Positions 1 through 6,219 of a stretch of DNA of 11,151 nt are shown one piece after another. Location: assembly GCA_036500065.1 (NCBI GenBank), contig DASYCT010000291.1, positions 1 through 11,151 on the forward strand. The letters run 5' to 3'. This DNA comes from JACMLD01 sp036500065. GTDB lineage: Bacteria > Bacteroidota > Bacteroidia > Chitinophagales > Chitinophagaceae. How positions within the stretch are numbered: position 1 is the first letter of the stretch; each line of letters begins with the position of its first letter. The position numbers and the translations under genes were made by a program. The notes beneath the pieces were generated by a model, which made no database searches, was not told the origin of the DNA, and saw nothing but the letters and a program-made list of their open reading frames with translations.

Positions 1-154
1 GCATGACCAGAACTGGTACACCGTGGGCGTAAACAAATACCTCCGGTACAATGCCGTCAGGATTGGCCTGAACGCCACTTACCTGGAGGACAAAGCGCTG
101 AACGGTAGCACCAAAAAATGGCTTACCAACCTTGCTTTACAAGTACAACTCTAA
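1..154 (+). CDS. C-terminal end of outer-membrane porin-like beta-barrel protein (partial, 5' end outside window)
   Basis: The reading frame starting at base 2 is open from the left edge and ends at TAA 152-154, giving the last 50 residues of a protein. The visible tail begins HDQNWYTVGVNKYL and continues with alternating hydrophobic and polar residues (AVRIGLNATYLED, then WLTNLALQVQL). These look like two or three amphipathic strands that close a barrel. The pattern N-W/Y-T-V-G-x-N-x-Y-L followed by an L-N-x-x-Y strand is what I expect at the end of OprO/OprP-type phosphate-selective porins (Porin_O_P) in Bacteroidota. The last residue is Leu, whereas barrel proteins more often end in Phe or Trp. 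The lipoprotein gene starts 10 bases downstream, so the two are probably cotranscribed. Family assignment rests on about 50 residues and is tentative; another barrel family, such as a TonB-dependent receptor, is possible. Confidence 0.55.
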   Translation, partial: HDQNWYTVGVNKYLRYNAVRIGLNATYLEDKALNGSTKKWLTNLALQVQL

Positions 155-164
155 ACTTGCTTAT

Positions 165-944
165 ATGAAAAAATATATCGGCTTATACCTGTTATTGATC
201 ATGGCGGCCGCCGGCTGCAAATCGGAGATCGACTTTAGCGTAAAAGCAACACCGCCGCCCCCGCCGCCGCAGGGAAATACAGACCTGGTCATTTCAGAAC
301 TGGCCACGGCTATTAATACAGACCCCGTCGCAGGCGGCGTAAGAAACCATTACGTGGAGCTGTACAACGGCACCACCGGCGCGGTAGACCTGTCGAACTA
401 CGCCATCGGTTACCAGGCGGTAACCGACATGGCCACCCTTTCCGCATGGAGCTTTCCTTCCGGCAATTATTTTGTCATGACTGGCTCGCTCGCCAAGGGC
501 AAATGCTATGTCATCGCCTCACCGCAGGCATACGCCCCCGTGGTAATACACGACACCATCTGGGGTACCACCAGCACCACCAACGCCAATGCCGTCGTGC
601 CGTTGCAACTGAGCGGCAACAGCGCCATTGCCCTGCTGAAAAAGGATCCCACCGGAAGTATTACCATCAACAGCATCACGTATAAGATCATCGATTGCTT
701 TGGCAGCCCGCTGGTAGCCCGGCTTACGAGCACCGGCGCCAGCAGCGCCAGGAATAATATCATCTGGGCCGTTGCCGGCGAGAGCGCTGATACCAGGAAC
801 CGGACTTTTTTTCGCAAGAGCACCGTAACCGGGCCAACGGACAACTGGGCAGTCGCTGCGGGAACAACGGCCACCGATTCACAATGGCAGCTCTCGGGCG
901 ACAGGGCCTGGGACTATACCAACCTGGGCTTGCCTACGCATTGA
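165..944 (+). CDS. Lipoprotein with lamin-tail-like (LTD) domain
   Basis: A 259-residue secreted lipoprotein of unknown specific role. I place the start at ATG 165, not at the TTG 33 bases upstream, because the sequence from 165 gives a textbook lipoprotein signal: MKKY, a hydrophobic stretch, then the lipobox A-A-G-C with the lipidated Cys at residue 18. A run of six prolines (residues 30-35) forms a linker. From about residue 40 the motif L-V-I-S-E-L, then N-H-Y-V-E-L-Y-N-G-T and V-D-L-S-N-Y-A-I, is the characteristic start of a lamin-tail domain. This is an immunoglobulin-like fold common in exported Bacteroidota proteins, often beside nucleases or phosphatases. The C-terminus (SQWQLSGDRAWDYTNLGLPTH) is also typical of these proteins. 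No catalytic motif is seen, so it is probably a binding or scaffold protein. It follows the porin-like gene by 10 bases, suggesting a shared transcript and a surface or outer-membrane location. Confidence 0.8.
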   Translation: MKKYIGLYLLLIMAAAGCKSEIDFSVKATPPPPPPQGNTDLVISELATAINTDPVAGGVRNHYVELYNGTTGAVDLSNYAIGYQAVTDMATLSAWSFPSGNYFVMTGSLAKGKCYVIASPQAYAPVVIHDTIWGTTSTTNANAVVPLQLSGNSAIALLKKDPTGSITINSITYKIIDCFGSPLVARLTSTGASSARNNIIWAVAGESADTRNRTFFRKSTVTGPTDNWAVAAGTTATDSQWQLSGDRAWDYTNLGLPTH

Positions 945-998
945 TTCCTGCCATCAGTAGCGCCGTAATGACATTCACGTGTTAAACGACCTTTTTAT

Positions 999-2612
999 AT
1001 GCTAAACCTGCTTAAATCAGCGACCGGCAAGACTGTCAACCGCTTTCTCGATTTTAAAAACGTATACTACCAGCTACCCGCCGATAAGCTGGTGGAGCAA
1101 TCGCTGCGGCGTGGCGAGGGTATTTTGAATGATACGGGTGTCCTGTGCATCAATACCGGCGAGTTTACCGGCAGAAGCCCGCAGGATAAATTCATCGTAA
1201 AGGACGAGATCACGGAAAAGACGGTGGACTGGAACCATTTTAACCTCCCGGTGGAGGAGCATTATTTTCTCCGCCTGCGCGACAAGATGCAGGATTACAT
1301 GGCCGCCAAAGACAACCTGTGGATACGCGACGCCTATGCCTGCGCGTCACCCGCCTACCGGCTCAGCCTCAGGGTAATCAACGAAAATCCCTGGAGTAAC
1401 CTCTTTGCCTGCAATATGTTCCTGCGACCCACGGAAACCGACCTGGAATATTTTACGCCCCAATGGCATATCATACACCTGCCCGGCTTCCGGGCCGACC
1501 CGGCCGCGGATGGTACCCGTAGCCCGCATTTTGCCATGATATCGTTCAAGTACCAGACCATATTGATCGGCGGCACCGGGTATACCGGGGAAATGAAGAA
1601 AGGCATTTTTACCGTGTTGAACTATGTGTTGCCGTATGATAAGAAAATATTGAGCATGCACTGCAGCGCCAATAAGGGCCAGGGAGGCGATGTGGCCATT
1701 TTCTTTGGCCTGAGCGGCACGGGAAAAACGACGCTCAGCGCCGACCCCGCCCGCAGGCTGATTGGCGACGACGAGCACGGCTGGAGCGATACGGACGTAT
1801 TCAATTTCGAGGGCGGCTGCTACGCCAAGCTCATTGACCTGAGCCGGGAAAAGGAGCCGGAGATATACAACGCCATAAGACCCGGCGCGCTGGTGGAAAA
1901 CGTTACCTTCCTGGAAAACGGCCGGCAGATTGATTTTGCCAGCAAGAAAATAACGGAGAACACCCGGGTCAGCTACCCGCTGGATTTTATGCGCAACACC
2001 CTCCACCCATCCATCGGGAACACACCCGAGAATATATTTTTTCTTACCTGCGACGCCCGGGGCGTATTGCCGCCCATCAGCAAGCTGAGCACGGAGCAGG
2101 CCATGTACCAGTTTATCAGCGGCTATACCGCAAAAGTAGCGGGCACGGAGGCCGGCATAACGGAGCCGAAAGCAACTTTCAGCGCCTGCTTTAGCGCCCC
2201 CTTCCTGCCGTTACACCCCGGCTTTTATGCAAAAATGCTGGGCGATAAAATAAAAAAACAACACGTAAACGTATGGTTGGTCAATACCGGGTGGAGCGGT
2301 GGCGGCTACGGCACCGGCCGGCGCATCGAACTGAAGTATACAAGAGCCATGATAGCCGCCGCGCTTAACGGACAGTTGAACCAGGCGAGCTATGAAGCAG
2401 ATCCCATATTCGGCATGATGGTGCCGGCCTCCTGCCCTGCTGTGCCCGAAAACATACTGAATCCCCGCAATGCCTGGGTCGACAAGGACGCCTATGATGC
2501 CGCGGCCAGGAACCTGGCGTACCTGTTCGTTAAAAATTTTGAGCAATACGCCGCGGGCGTCGACAGCGGGATACTGGCCGCTGCTCCCCGGGTTGATGTT
2601 GCCTCCGTATAA
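999..2612 (+). CDS. pckA: Phosphoenolpyruvate carboxykinase (ATP)
   Basis: Encodes a 537-residue, full-length ATP-type PEP carboxykinase. It interconverts oxaloacetate plus ATP with PEP, CO2 and ADP in the cytoplasm, the entry step of gluconeogenesis; in anaerobic Bacteroidota it can also run toward oxaloacetate. Landmarks: substrate-binding GEFTGRSPQDK at 54-64 (Arg59); YTGEMKKG at 195-202, with the active-site Lys in the KK pair; MHCSAN at 220-225 with the metal-binding His221; the P-loop-like kinase-1 motif GLSGTGKTT at 237-245; the kinase-2 motif with metal-binding acidic residues LIGDDEHGW at 254-262; and NTRVSYP at 321-327 with Arg323. All key residues appear present. ATG 999 gives the usual N-terminus. 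A 54-base gap separates it from the lipoprotein gene with no clear promoter or hairpin, so partial read-through is possible. The next promoter-like element begins a few bases after its stop. Confidence 0.97.
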   Translation: MLNLLKSATGKTVNRFLDFKNVYYQLPADKLVEQSLRRGEGILNDTGVLCINTGEFTGRSPQDKFIVKDEITEKTVDWNHFNLPVEEHYFLRLRDKMQDYMAAKDNLWIRDAYACASPAYRLSLRVINENPWSNLFACNMFLRPTETDLEYFTPQWHIIHLPGFRADPAADGTRSPHFAMISFKYQTILIGGTGYTGEMKKGIFTVLNYVLPYDKKILSMHCSANKGQGGDVAIFFGLSGTGKTTLSADPARRLIGDDEHGWSDTDVFNFEGGCYAKLIDLSREKEPEIYNAIRPGALVENVTFLENGRQIDFASKKITENTRVSYPLDFMRNTLHPSIGNTPENIFFLTCDARGVLPPISKLSTEQAMYQFISGYTAKVAGTEAGITEPKATFSACFSAPFLPLHPGFYAKMLGDKIKKQHVNVWLVNTGWSGGGYGTGRRIELKYTRAMIAAALNGQLNQASYEADPIFGMMVPASCPAVPENILNPRNAWVDKDAYDAAARNLAYLFVKNFEQYAAGVDSGILAAAPRVDVASV

Positions 2613-2616
2613 GTCT

Positions 2617-2645
2617 TTTGTAAAATCTTCGTTTGTATAATTTTG
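2617..2645 (+). promoter_or_regulatory. Bacteroidota-type promoter upstream of the membrane protein gene
   Basis: TTTG at 2617-2620 and TAATTTTG at 2638-2645, spaced by 17 bases, match the Bacteroidota housekeeping consensus TTTG/TAnnTTTG without mismatch. The element begins 5 bases after the pckA stop. Transcription would start near 2649, leaving a leader of roughly 138 bases before ATG 2787. That leader contains a GC-rich segment (CCCG-GGTGA-CGGG at 2656-2668) and a run of eight T at 2703-2710. I cannot tell whether the T run marks an attenuator. Confidence 0.6.
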
Positions 2646-2786
2646 CAGCCAACCATGCCCGGGTGACGGGTTAGCCATAACTTAAAATCCGCGGTAATCG
2701 TGTTTTTTTTATCTTAGCCTGTCCGGATAACCAGCAGCGTGATTACTATTATAACTGCTGGAACCAGAACTGAGTAAAAAAAATTT

Positions 2787-3281
2787 ATGCCAGATCAATG
2801 GAACAACTTTTTTGTGATGGTGGGTAGCGGCGCGGCGGCACTTGCAGGCCTGATTTTCGTCGCGATGTCGATCAATCACCAGATCATCATCAGAAATGCG
2901 ACGCATAAAAACCGGGCAATTAACATGCTGACGGGCTTCACTGCAATTTTCATGGCCAGCGGTTTTGCGCTTATCGGGAATCAATCCCCTGGAATGCTCG
3001 GCTTTGAGTGGCTGGCTCTCTGGCTCATCGCCACCGTCATCTTCATCAGGGGTTATGTTATAGCTCTCAGATCAGGCATGAGTCTTATTGGACTGGGTAC
3101 ACCGCGATTGGCAGGTGGCACAATTTGTTACCTCGCTGAAGTTATAAGCGCCATTTTACTTATTCTCGGATATAGCTCAGGTCTTTACATCGCTGCTGTC
3201 GCAATCATTGTCTTATTCGCGTTCCTCATTTCCGGCGCATGGCTGCTTATGATCGGCATCTACGAGGACAGTACTAAGTGA
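2787..3281 (+). CDS. Small multi-pass inner-membrane protein of unknown function
   Basis: A 164-residue hydrophobic protein with about five predicted membrane segments, roughly at residues 8-30, 44-63, 72-94, 110-131 and 132-158. There are no soluble domains and no recognisable catalytic residues. The first segment carries a small-residue-rich motif (G-S-G-A-A-A-L-A-G-L-I-F-V-A-M-S-I-N). I associate this with a group of uncharacterised short bacterial membrane proteins, but I cannot name a defined function. Its charged residues lie mainly in the short loop at 36-43 (RNATHKNR) and at the C-terminus. ATG 2787 follows an A-rich stretch and places the first hydrophobic segment at the N-terminus. 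It is monocistronic: a promoter lies upstream and a terminator after its stop. Its base composition appears more AT-rich than pckA next door. A real gene is well supported; its role is unknown. Confidence 0.8.
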   Translation: MPDQWNNFFVMVGSGAAALAGLIFVAMSINHQIIIRNATHKNRAINMLTGFTAIFMASGFALIGNQSPGMLGFEWLALWLIATVIFIRGYVIALRSGMSLIGLGTPRLAGGTICYLAEVISAILLILGYSSGLYIAAVAIIVLFAFLISGAWLLMIGIYEDSTK

Positions 3282-3334
3282 CTGAAACCTGCTATTATGG
3301 CGATTTTCTTTATCATCCCCGGGCACATAAATAT

Positions 3335-3359
3335 AAAACCCGCTCCGGTAGTGGGTTTT
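3335..3359. terminator. Bidirectional intrinsic terminator between convergent genes
   Basis: The arm AAAACCCGC (3335-3343) pairs with GTGGGTTTT (3351-3359) around a 7-base loop, a 9-bp stem with one G-T pair. The stem itself supplies A/T runs on both sides. On the minus strand it is followed by a further T-rich stretch (TTTTATATTTAT). It lies about 50 bases after the stop of the + strand membrane protein and about 20 bases after the stop of the convergent SDR gene, so it probably serves both. Confidence 0.75.
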
Positions 3360-3378
3360 CTTCGATTCCCGTAATGAA

Positions 3379-4131
3379 TTAAATATCTCTTAAACCGCCG
3401 TCGAGCAGTATTTCCGCTCCAAGCATGAAGGCAGATTCATCGGACGCCAGGTATAGTGCCGCGGCAGCAATTTCATCGGCGGTGCCGACACGTTTGACCG
3501 GTGTGAAATTGCCCATGGCCTCCATCATGGCTTTGGCTTCTTCCCGGGAGGATGTCACGGTGCTGAATACAGGGGTATCAATTGGTCCGGGCGACAGTGC
3601 GTTGACCCGGATCTTACGGTCCAGCAGCTCTGCGGAGAAGCTACGTGCGAGCGATCGAACGGCGGCCTTGGTAGCAGAATAAGCTGCATGATTAGGAATG
3701 CCCTTTCCGTTGACCGTCGAAGATACCAGGATGACGGAAGCACCGTCCTTTAATACAGGAAGCGCCTTTTGTACCGAAAAGAAAGCACCCTTGAAGTTGA
3801 TGTCGCTTACCTTGTCGAATTGTTCCTCGGTAAAGCCGGAAAGAGGTCCGATTATATATACACCGGCGTTCACAATCAATGTGTCGATCTTTCCAAATTT
3901 CTTTTCTACTACCTGGTAGACACGGCTAAGGTCATCCAGCTTAGAGACATCTCCCTGGATGCCGAGACCATTCGGCCCGATCTCTTTGAGCGCCTGATCG
4001 ATCGTCGCCTGGTTGCGACCGGTAATAGCAACCTTTGCGCCTTCTTCTGCAAAACGTTTAGCGATTCCTAATCCGATACCGCTGCTACCTCCGGTAATGA
4101 CGGCGACCTTGTCTTTTAATTTTCCTGACAT
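3379..4131 (-). CDS. Short-chain dehydrogenase/reductase (SDR family oxidoreductase)
   Basis: A 250-residue classical SDR, probably a cytoplasmic NAD(P)(H)-dependent oxidoreductase of unknown substrate. The Rossmann motif TGGSSGIG is at 13-20. TGR at 37-39 puts Arg39 after the second strand, which favours NADP(H). D61-V62 is the adenine-contacting pair. VNAG is at 87-90 and INFKG at 111-115 with the catalytic Asn112. Ser137/Ser138 lie on the catalytic strand, the active site YSATK is at 151-155 (Tyr151, Lys155), and PGPIDTP is at 181-187. The C-terminal part (residues 230-250, with LGAEILLDGG) is standard for the family, so it is complete and probably active. It resembles the SDRs often annotated as glucose 1-dehydrogenase or 3-oxoacyl-ACP reductase-like, but nothing in the context fixes a substrate. 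It lies downstream of the Crp/Fnr-type regulator on the same strand, with an 85-base gap holding its own promoter. Confidence 0.93.
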   Translation of the reverse strand: MSGKLKDKVAVITGGSSGIGLGIAKRFAEEGAKVAITGRNQATIDQALKEIGPNGLGIQGDVSKLDDLSRVYQVVEKKFGKIDTLIVNAGVYIIGPLSGFTEEQFDKVSDINFKGAFFSVQKALPVLKDGASVILVSSTVNGKGIPNHAAYSATKAAVRSLARSFSAELLDRKIRVNALSPGPIDTPVFSTVTSSREEAKAMMEAMGNFTPVKRVGTADEIAAAALYLASDESAFMLGAEILLDGGLRDI

Positions 4132-4153
4132 GTTGTGTTTTTTGATGACACAG

Positions 4154-4182
4154 CAAAACTACCAGGCAATGAAAAGTTTAAA
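4154..4182 (-). promoter_or_regulatory. Promoter of the SDR gene
   Basis: Read on the minus strand, TTTA (4182-4179) is followed after 17 bases by TAGTTTTG (4161-4154). The -7 element matches TAnnTTTG exactly and the upstream element has one mismatch to TTTG. Transcription would start near 4150, about 19 bases before the SDR start codon. This suggests the SDR gene can be transcribed separately from the regulator gene upstream. Confidence 0.55.
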
Positions 4183-4216
4183 AATGACCTGTTTTATTAA
4201 ATATGGATGAACCAGT

Positions 4217-4804
4217 TCATCTTTTCCTGACCTTATCGTTGCGTATCCGCGACAGAAATTCTTTGGTCATATTGAGATAGGAGGCCAGGGCATATTGCGG
4301 AAGCCGTTGAGCCACCTCGGGGAACTTCTCCATAAATTCATGGTACCGCTGTTTCGCATTTTGGGTAAGATTGGACGTGATTCGCCGGGCATAGAAAGCG
4401 GCCGACTTCTCGGCCATCATCCTGAACAATGTTTCCAACTGATGATGGGACGCCTTCAGCGCCTGCTCGTTGACATAGTCGATTTGCAGCACGATGCTGT
4501 CTTCGAGCGCTACAACGAATTGCGTGGCTGGTGTTTGGTAGATATAACTATTGTAATCCGATATCCACCAGTCCTCAATTGCGAACTGTATGGTATGATC
4601 ATTCCCCTTTTCGTCGATCACGTAGGACCGAAACGCACCCTTTAGCACATATATCCGCTGTTTGGCCACAAATCCCGGCTGAATAACAAACTGCTTTTTC
4701 CTGACACGCACCATTTTGAATGTCGAAAGCAGCCTGTCCAGCTGCTCCTGGCCAAGTTTTATTTTCCTGGACACATTTTCGATAAAGGGCGCAAGCTCAT
4801 TCAT
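4217..4804 (-). CDS. Crp/Fnr-family transcriptional regulator (cyclic-nucleotide-binding-domain type)
   Basis: A 195-residue protein with a degenerate cNMP-binding beta-barrel domain at about 15-115. The region V-I-Q-P-G-F-V-A-K-Q-R-I-Y-V-L-K-G-A-F-R-S-Y is the classical strand-turn-strand, and the stretch around W79-W80-I-S-D-Y replaces the cyclic-nucleotide phosphate-binding cassette. A dimerisation helix follows at about 112-145, and a C-terminal winged HTH at about 165-192 with L-A-S-Y-L-N-M-T-K-E-F-L-S-R-I-R as its core. Such short Bacteroidota regulators generally lack the Arg needed to bind cAMP, so the inducer is unknown. The gene is divergent from the barrel protein gene at 4953 and lies upstream of the SDR gene; either could be a target. 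A GATATTTG -7-like element ends only 5 bases before the ATG, so the transcript may be leaderless, but no good -33 element is seen. Confidence 0.88.
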   Translation of the reverse strand: MNELAPFIENVSRKIKLGQEQLDRLLSTFKMVRVRKKQFVIQPGFVAKQRIYVLKGAFRSYVIDEKGNDHTIQFAIEDWWISDYNSYIYQTPATQFVVALEDSIVLQIDYVNEQALKASHHQLETLFRMMAEKSAAFYARRITSNLTQNAKQRYHEFMEKFPEVAQRLPQYALASYLNMTKEFLSRIRNDKVRKR

Positions 4805-4868
4805 ACTGCAAATATCCAGGTCTTGCAGCTTTAATGCTTACGGGAGCCGGTATTTTTTCCGTCGATTT

Positions 4869-4884
4869 TTAAGGCCGGCTTTAA
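4869..4884. repeat. Near-perfect palindrome in divergent intergenic region, candidate operator
   Basis: A 16-base near-palindrome, TTAAGGCC facing GGCTTTAA, with 7 of 8 positions paired. It sits between the start codons of the divergent Crp/Fnr-type regulator (4804) and the barrel protein (4953). The octamer GCTTTAAT at its right end (4878-4885) occurs also at 4828-4835, exactly 50 bases away. Symmetric sites in such a position are often regulator binding sites, but nothing here proves it, and short palindromes arise by chance. Confidence 0.3.
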
Positions 4885-4928
4885 TCAGCTTTTAAGAGGA
4901 TTTATTATGAACCGCCCTCAATAATGTC

Positions 4929-4936
4929 TAATTTTC
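4929..4936 (+). promoter_or_regulatory. Possible -7 element for the barrel protein gene
   Basis: TAATTTTC matches TAnnTTTG at all but the last position and would start transcription about 13 bases before ATG 4953. No clear TTTG element lies 17-20 bases upstream, so the call is weak. Confidence 0.3.
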
Positions 4937-4952
4937 GGTGAACTCGATTCGC

Positions 4953-5789
4953 ATGAAGCACCTGGCGATTTTCTTTATCCTCTTCGTCCTTGCCAGGCAG
5001 GTCAATGCACAGTCCCTGTCTTTACAACCCGACAGGTATACGATGCTGACCGCCGGCGCCGGTATGCTGTTTCCAATTAAGGCCGGCAAGCAATTCTCCG
5101 TTTCGTTCAACTATACCACCACCAGCCGGGCAACCGGCGCAACTACCACACACACATTCCTGCAGACAGGCGGTCCCTTCCAATCCAGGGATTTTGCAGG
5201 AGACCTCATTCGCGGCACGTGGGTCAGAAAGCACAACAGCTTTGAGGTAGGCGCTGCCTATAACCAGGATGTACACGATGGAATTCTCAACGGTTATTTT
5301 CATGCAGGCTACGGATACATATTCCGATTCGGCCGCCTGCAGGTGCAGCCTACGCTCGATCTTTACTGGGCGCTGGACGAGATTGCAAAATTGGGGACCA
5401 TCGACAACAGCGGCGTGGACGTCCATCTCCTGGGTCGCACCGCCCCTGCTCAATGGACAGTAGATGAGTCGGATATCAACTATAGCCCGGTAACCTATAC
5501 TTATAAAGCCGACAAACTCCGGATTGATTATAACAGGAGCAGCCTCCTGGCCGTGCCAAAACTCGTTGCAGGCGTCTTGCTATCGCGGCGGTTTTACGCC
5601 GGAATAGAAGCAGGATGGCTGCTACAACTGTCATCGTCGGCCTTTTTCACGCTCACACAATATGCCGGCCACCGTTCCCATGATATTGGAACAGTTAATA
5701 CCGATCCTCATGGATCGCTGGGCGGCCCTGAGATCGCGTTCAATATAGGTTACTGCTTCGGTGGTGATTTCCACCGAAAGAAGAAGTAG
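4953..5789 (+). CDS. Predicted secreted outer-membrane beta-barrel protein, unknown function
   Basis: A 278-residue exported protein. I choose ATG 4953 over the in-frame GTG at 4938 because it opens directly with a signal peptide (MKHLAIFFILFVLARQVNA, cleavage expected after Ala19, before QS). The mature protein has many alternating strands with aromatic ends: Q-F-S-V-S-F-N-Y, S-F-E-V-G-A-A-Y, F-H-A-G-Y-G-Y-I-F-R-F, L-Q-V-Q-P-T-L-D-L-Y-W, K-L-V-A-G-V-L-L, R-F-Y-A-G-I-E-A-G-W-L-L-Q-L, and I-A-F-N-I-G-Y-C-F near the end. This fits an outer-membrane barrel of about 8-12 strands. No family is recognised. The very last residues (GGDFHRKKK) extend past the last strand and are basic, which is unusual for a barrel that normally ends in an aromatic residue. 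The gene is divergent from the Crp/Fnr-type regulator and may be under its control. Confidence 0.72.
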   Translation: MKHLAIFFILFVLARQVNAQSLSLQPDRYTMLTAGAGMLFPIKAGKQFSVSFNYTTTSRATGATTTHTFLQTGGPFQSRDFAGDLIRGTWVRKHNSFEVGAAYNQDVHDGILNGYFHAGYGYIFRFGRLQVQPTLDLYWALDEIAKLGTIDNSGVDVHLLGRTAPAQWTVDESDINYSPVTYTYKADKLRIDYNRSSLLAVPKLVAGVLLSRRFYAGIEAGWLLQLSSSAFFTLTQYAGHRSHDIGTVNTDPHGSLGGPEIAFNIGYCFGGDFHRKKK

Positions 5790-5829
5790 CCGGCTACACC
5801 ATCAAACCAATTCCGGGCACGAAAAAAAA

Positions 5830-5861
5830 TTTGCGAAGTCGATCGGCTGCTCGTATATTTG
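5830..5861 (+). promoter_or_regulatory. Promoter of the arsR-SRPBCC operon
   Basis: TTTG at 5830-5833 and TATATTTG at 5854-5861, 20 bases apart, match the Bacteroidota consensus perfectly. Transcription would begin near 5865, about 34 bases before ATG 5899. The whole -7 element lies inside the inverted repeat at 5835-5876. Confidence 0.75.
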
Positions 5862-5876
5862 CAGCCGATCGGCTTC
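5835..5876. promoter_or_regulatory. Long inverted repeat overlapping promoter: candidate ArsR operator
   Basis: The left arm 5835-5850 (GAAGTCGATCGGCTGC) and the right arm 5861-5876 (GCAGCCGATCGGCTTC) are reverse complements at 15 of 16 positions, the exception being T5839/G5872. They are separated by a 10-base spacer holding most of the -7 element. An ArsR-type dimer bound here would cover the promoter and block polymerase, as established for the ArsR/SmtB family. The position immediately before the repressor gene indicates autoregulation of both coupled genes. A transcript hairpin is unlikely to be the purpose, since the left arm lies upstream of the expected start site. Confidence 0.75.
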
Positions 5877-5898
5877 ATATTTAACCTATTTAACATCC

Positions 5899-6219
5899 AT
5901 GAGACGCGACATTTTTCAAGCCATTGCGGACCCTACCCGGCGAGCGATCCTCGTACTGGTCGCCGTGCAGGCAATGACCCCCAACGCCATTGCGGATCAG
6001 TTCGATATCACCCGCCAGTCCATATCCAAACATTTGCGCATCCTGTCCGAATGCAACCTCCTGGCCCAAAAGCAGGAAGGCAGGGAAATCTATTATGAGC
6101 TTAAAATCGATAAAATGAAAGAAATCGATACCTGGCTCGACCAGTTCAGGAAGATTATGGAAGAACAGTTCCAGCAACTCGATCAAGTATTGTCCACCAT
6201 AAAAAATAAGAAAAAATGA
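5899..6219 (+). CDS. ArsR-family winged-helix transcriptional repressor
   Basis: A 106-residue ArsR-type repressor. I choose ATG 5899 because it starts the canonical motif M-R-R-D-I-F-Q-A-I-A-D-P-T-R-R-A-I-L (1-18) and follows a perfect promoter; an upstream in-frame start would run through that promoter. The HTH lies at about 27-50, with ITRQSISKHLRIL as recognition helix, and the wing follows at about 52-68 (L-L-A-Q-K-Q-E-G-R-E-I-Y-Y-E-L). The C-terminal helix (72-100) is the dimerisation helix. The metal-sensing ELCVCDL-type motif of ArsR/CadC/SmtB is absent and only one Cys (52) is present, so it is probably not a metal sensor. It belongs to the common ArsR type paired with an AHSA1/SRPBCC protein, whose ligand is generally unknown. 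Its stop overlaps the next start by 4 bases, showing translational coupling. Confidence 0.92.
   Translation: MRRDIFQAIADPTRRAILVLVAVQAMTPNAIADQFDITRQSISKHLRILSECNLLAQKQEGREIYYELKIDKMKEIDTWLDQFRKIMEEQFQQLDQVLSTIKNKKK

Noticed and set aside
264..273. CCG-rich triplet run (proline codons) as a possible simple-sequence contingency locus
   Set aside because: The run is short and imperfect (mixed CCG/CCC codons) and encodes an ordinary proline linker; length variation would remain in frame.
506..874. Minus-strand open frame opposite the lipoprotein gene
   Set aside because: The + strand frame encodes a clear lipobox and LTD domain; the opposite frame has only low-complexity hydrophobic composition.
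1347..2006. Long minus-strand open frame inside pckA (219 codons)
   Set aside because: It is a shadow of the high-GC pckA gene; its translation shows no domain and it lacks its own promoter context.
2652..2710. Resemblance to a tRNA-Leu(UAA): GCCCGGGTG start, ACTTAAAATCC anticodon-loop-like segment, preceded by a tRNA-like promoter
   Set aside because: The anticodon stem does not pair, and no T-arm, variable arm or acceptor 3' strand follows before the T run. At best it is a fossil; similarity to short tRNA pieces by chance is more likely. I did not call an RNA gene.
4938..4953. GTG 4938 as the start of the barrel protein
   Set aside because: ATG 4953 begins directly with a standard signal peptide; the extra five residues add nothing and the GTG is very close to the predicted transcription start.
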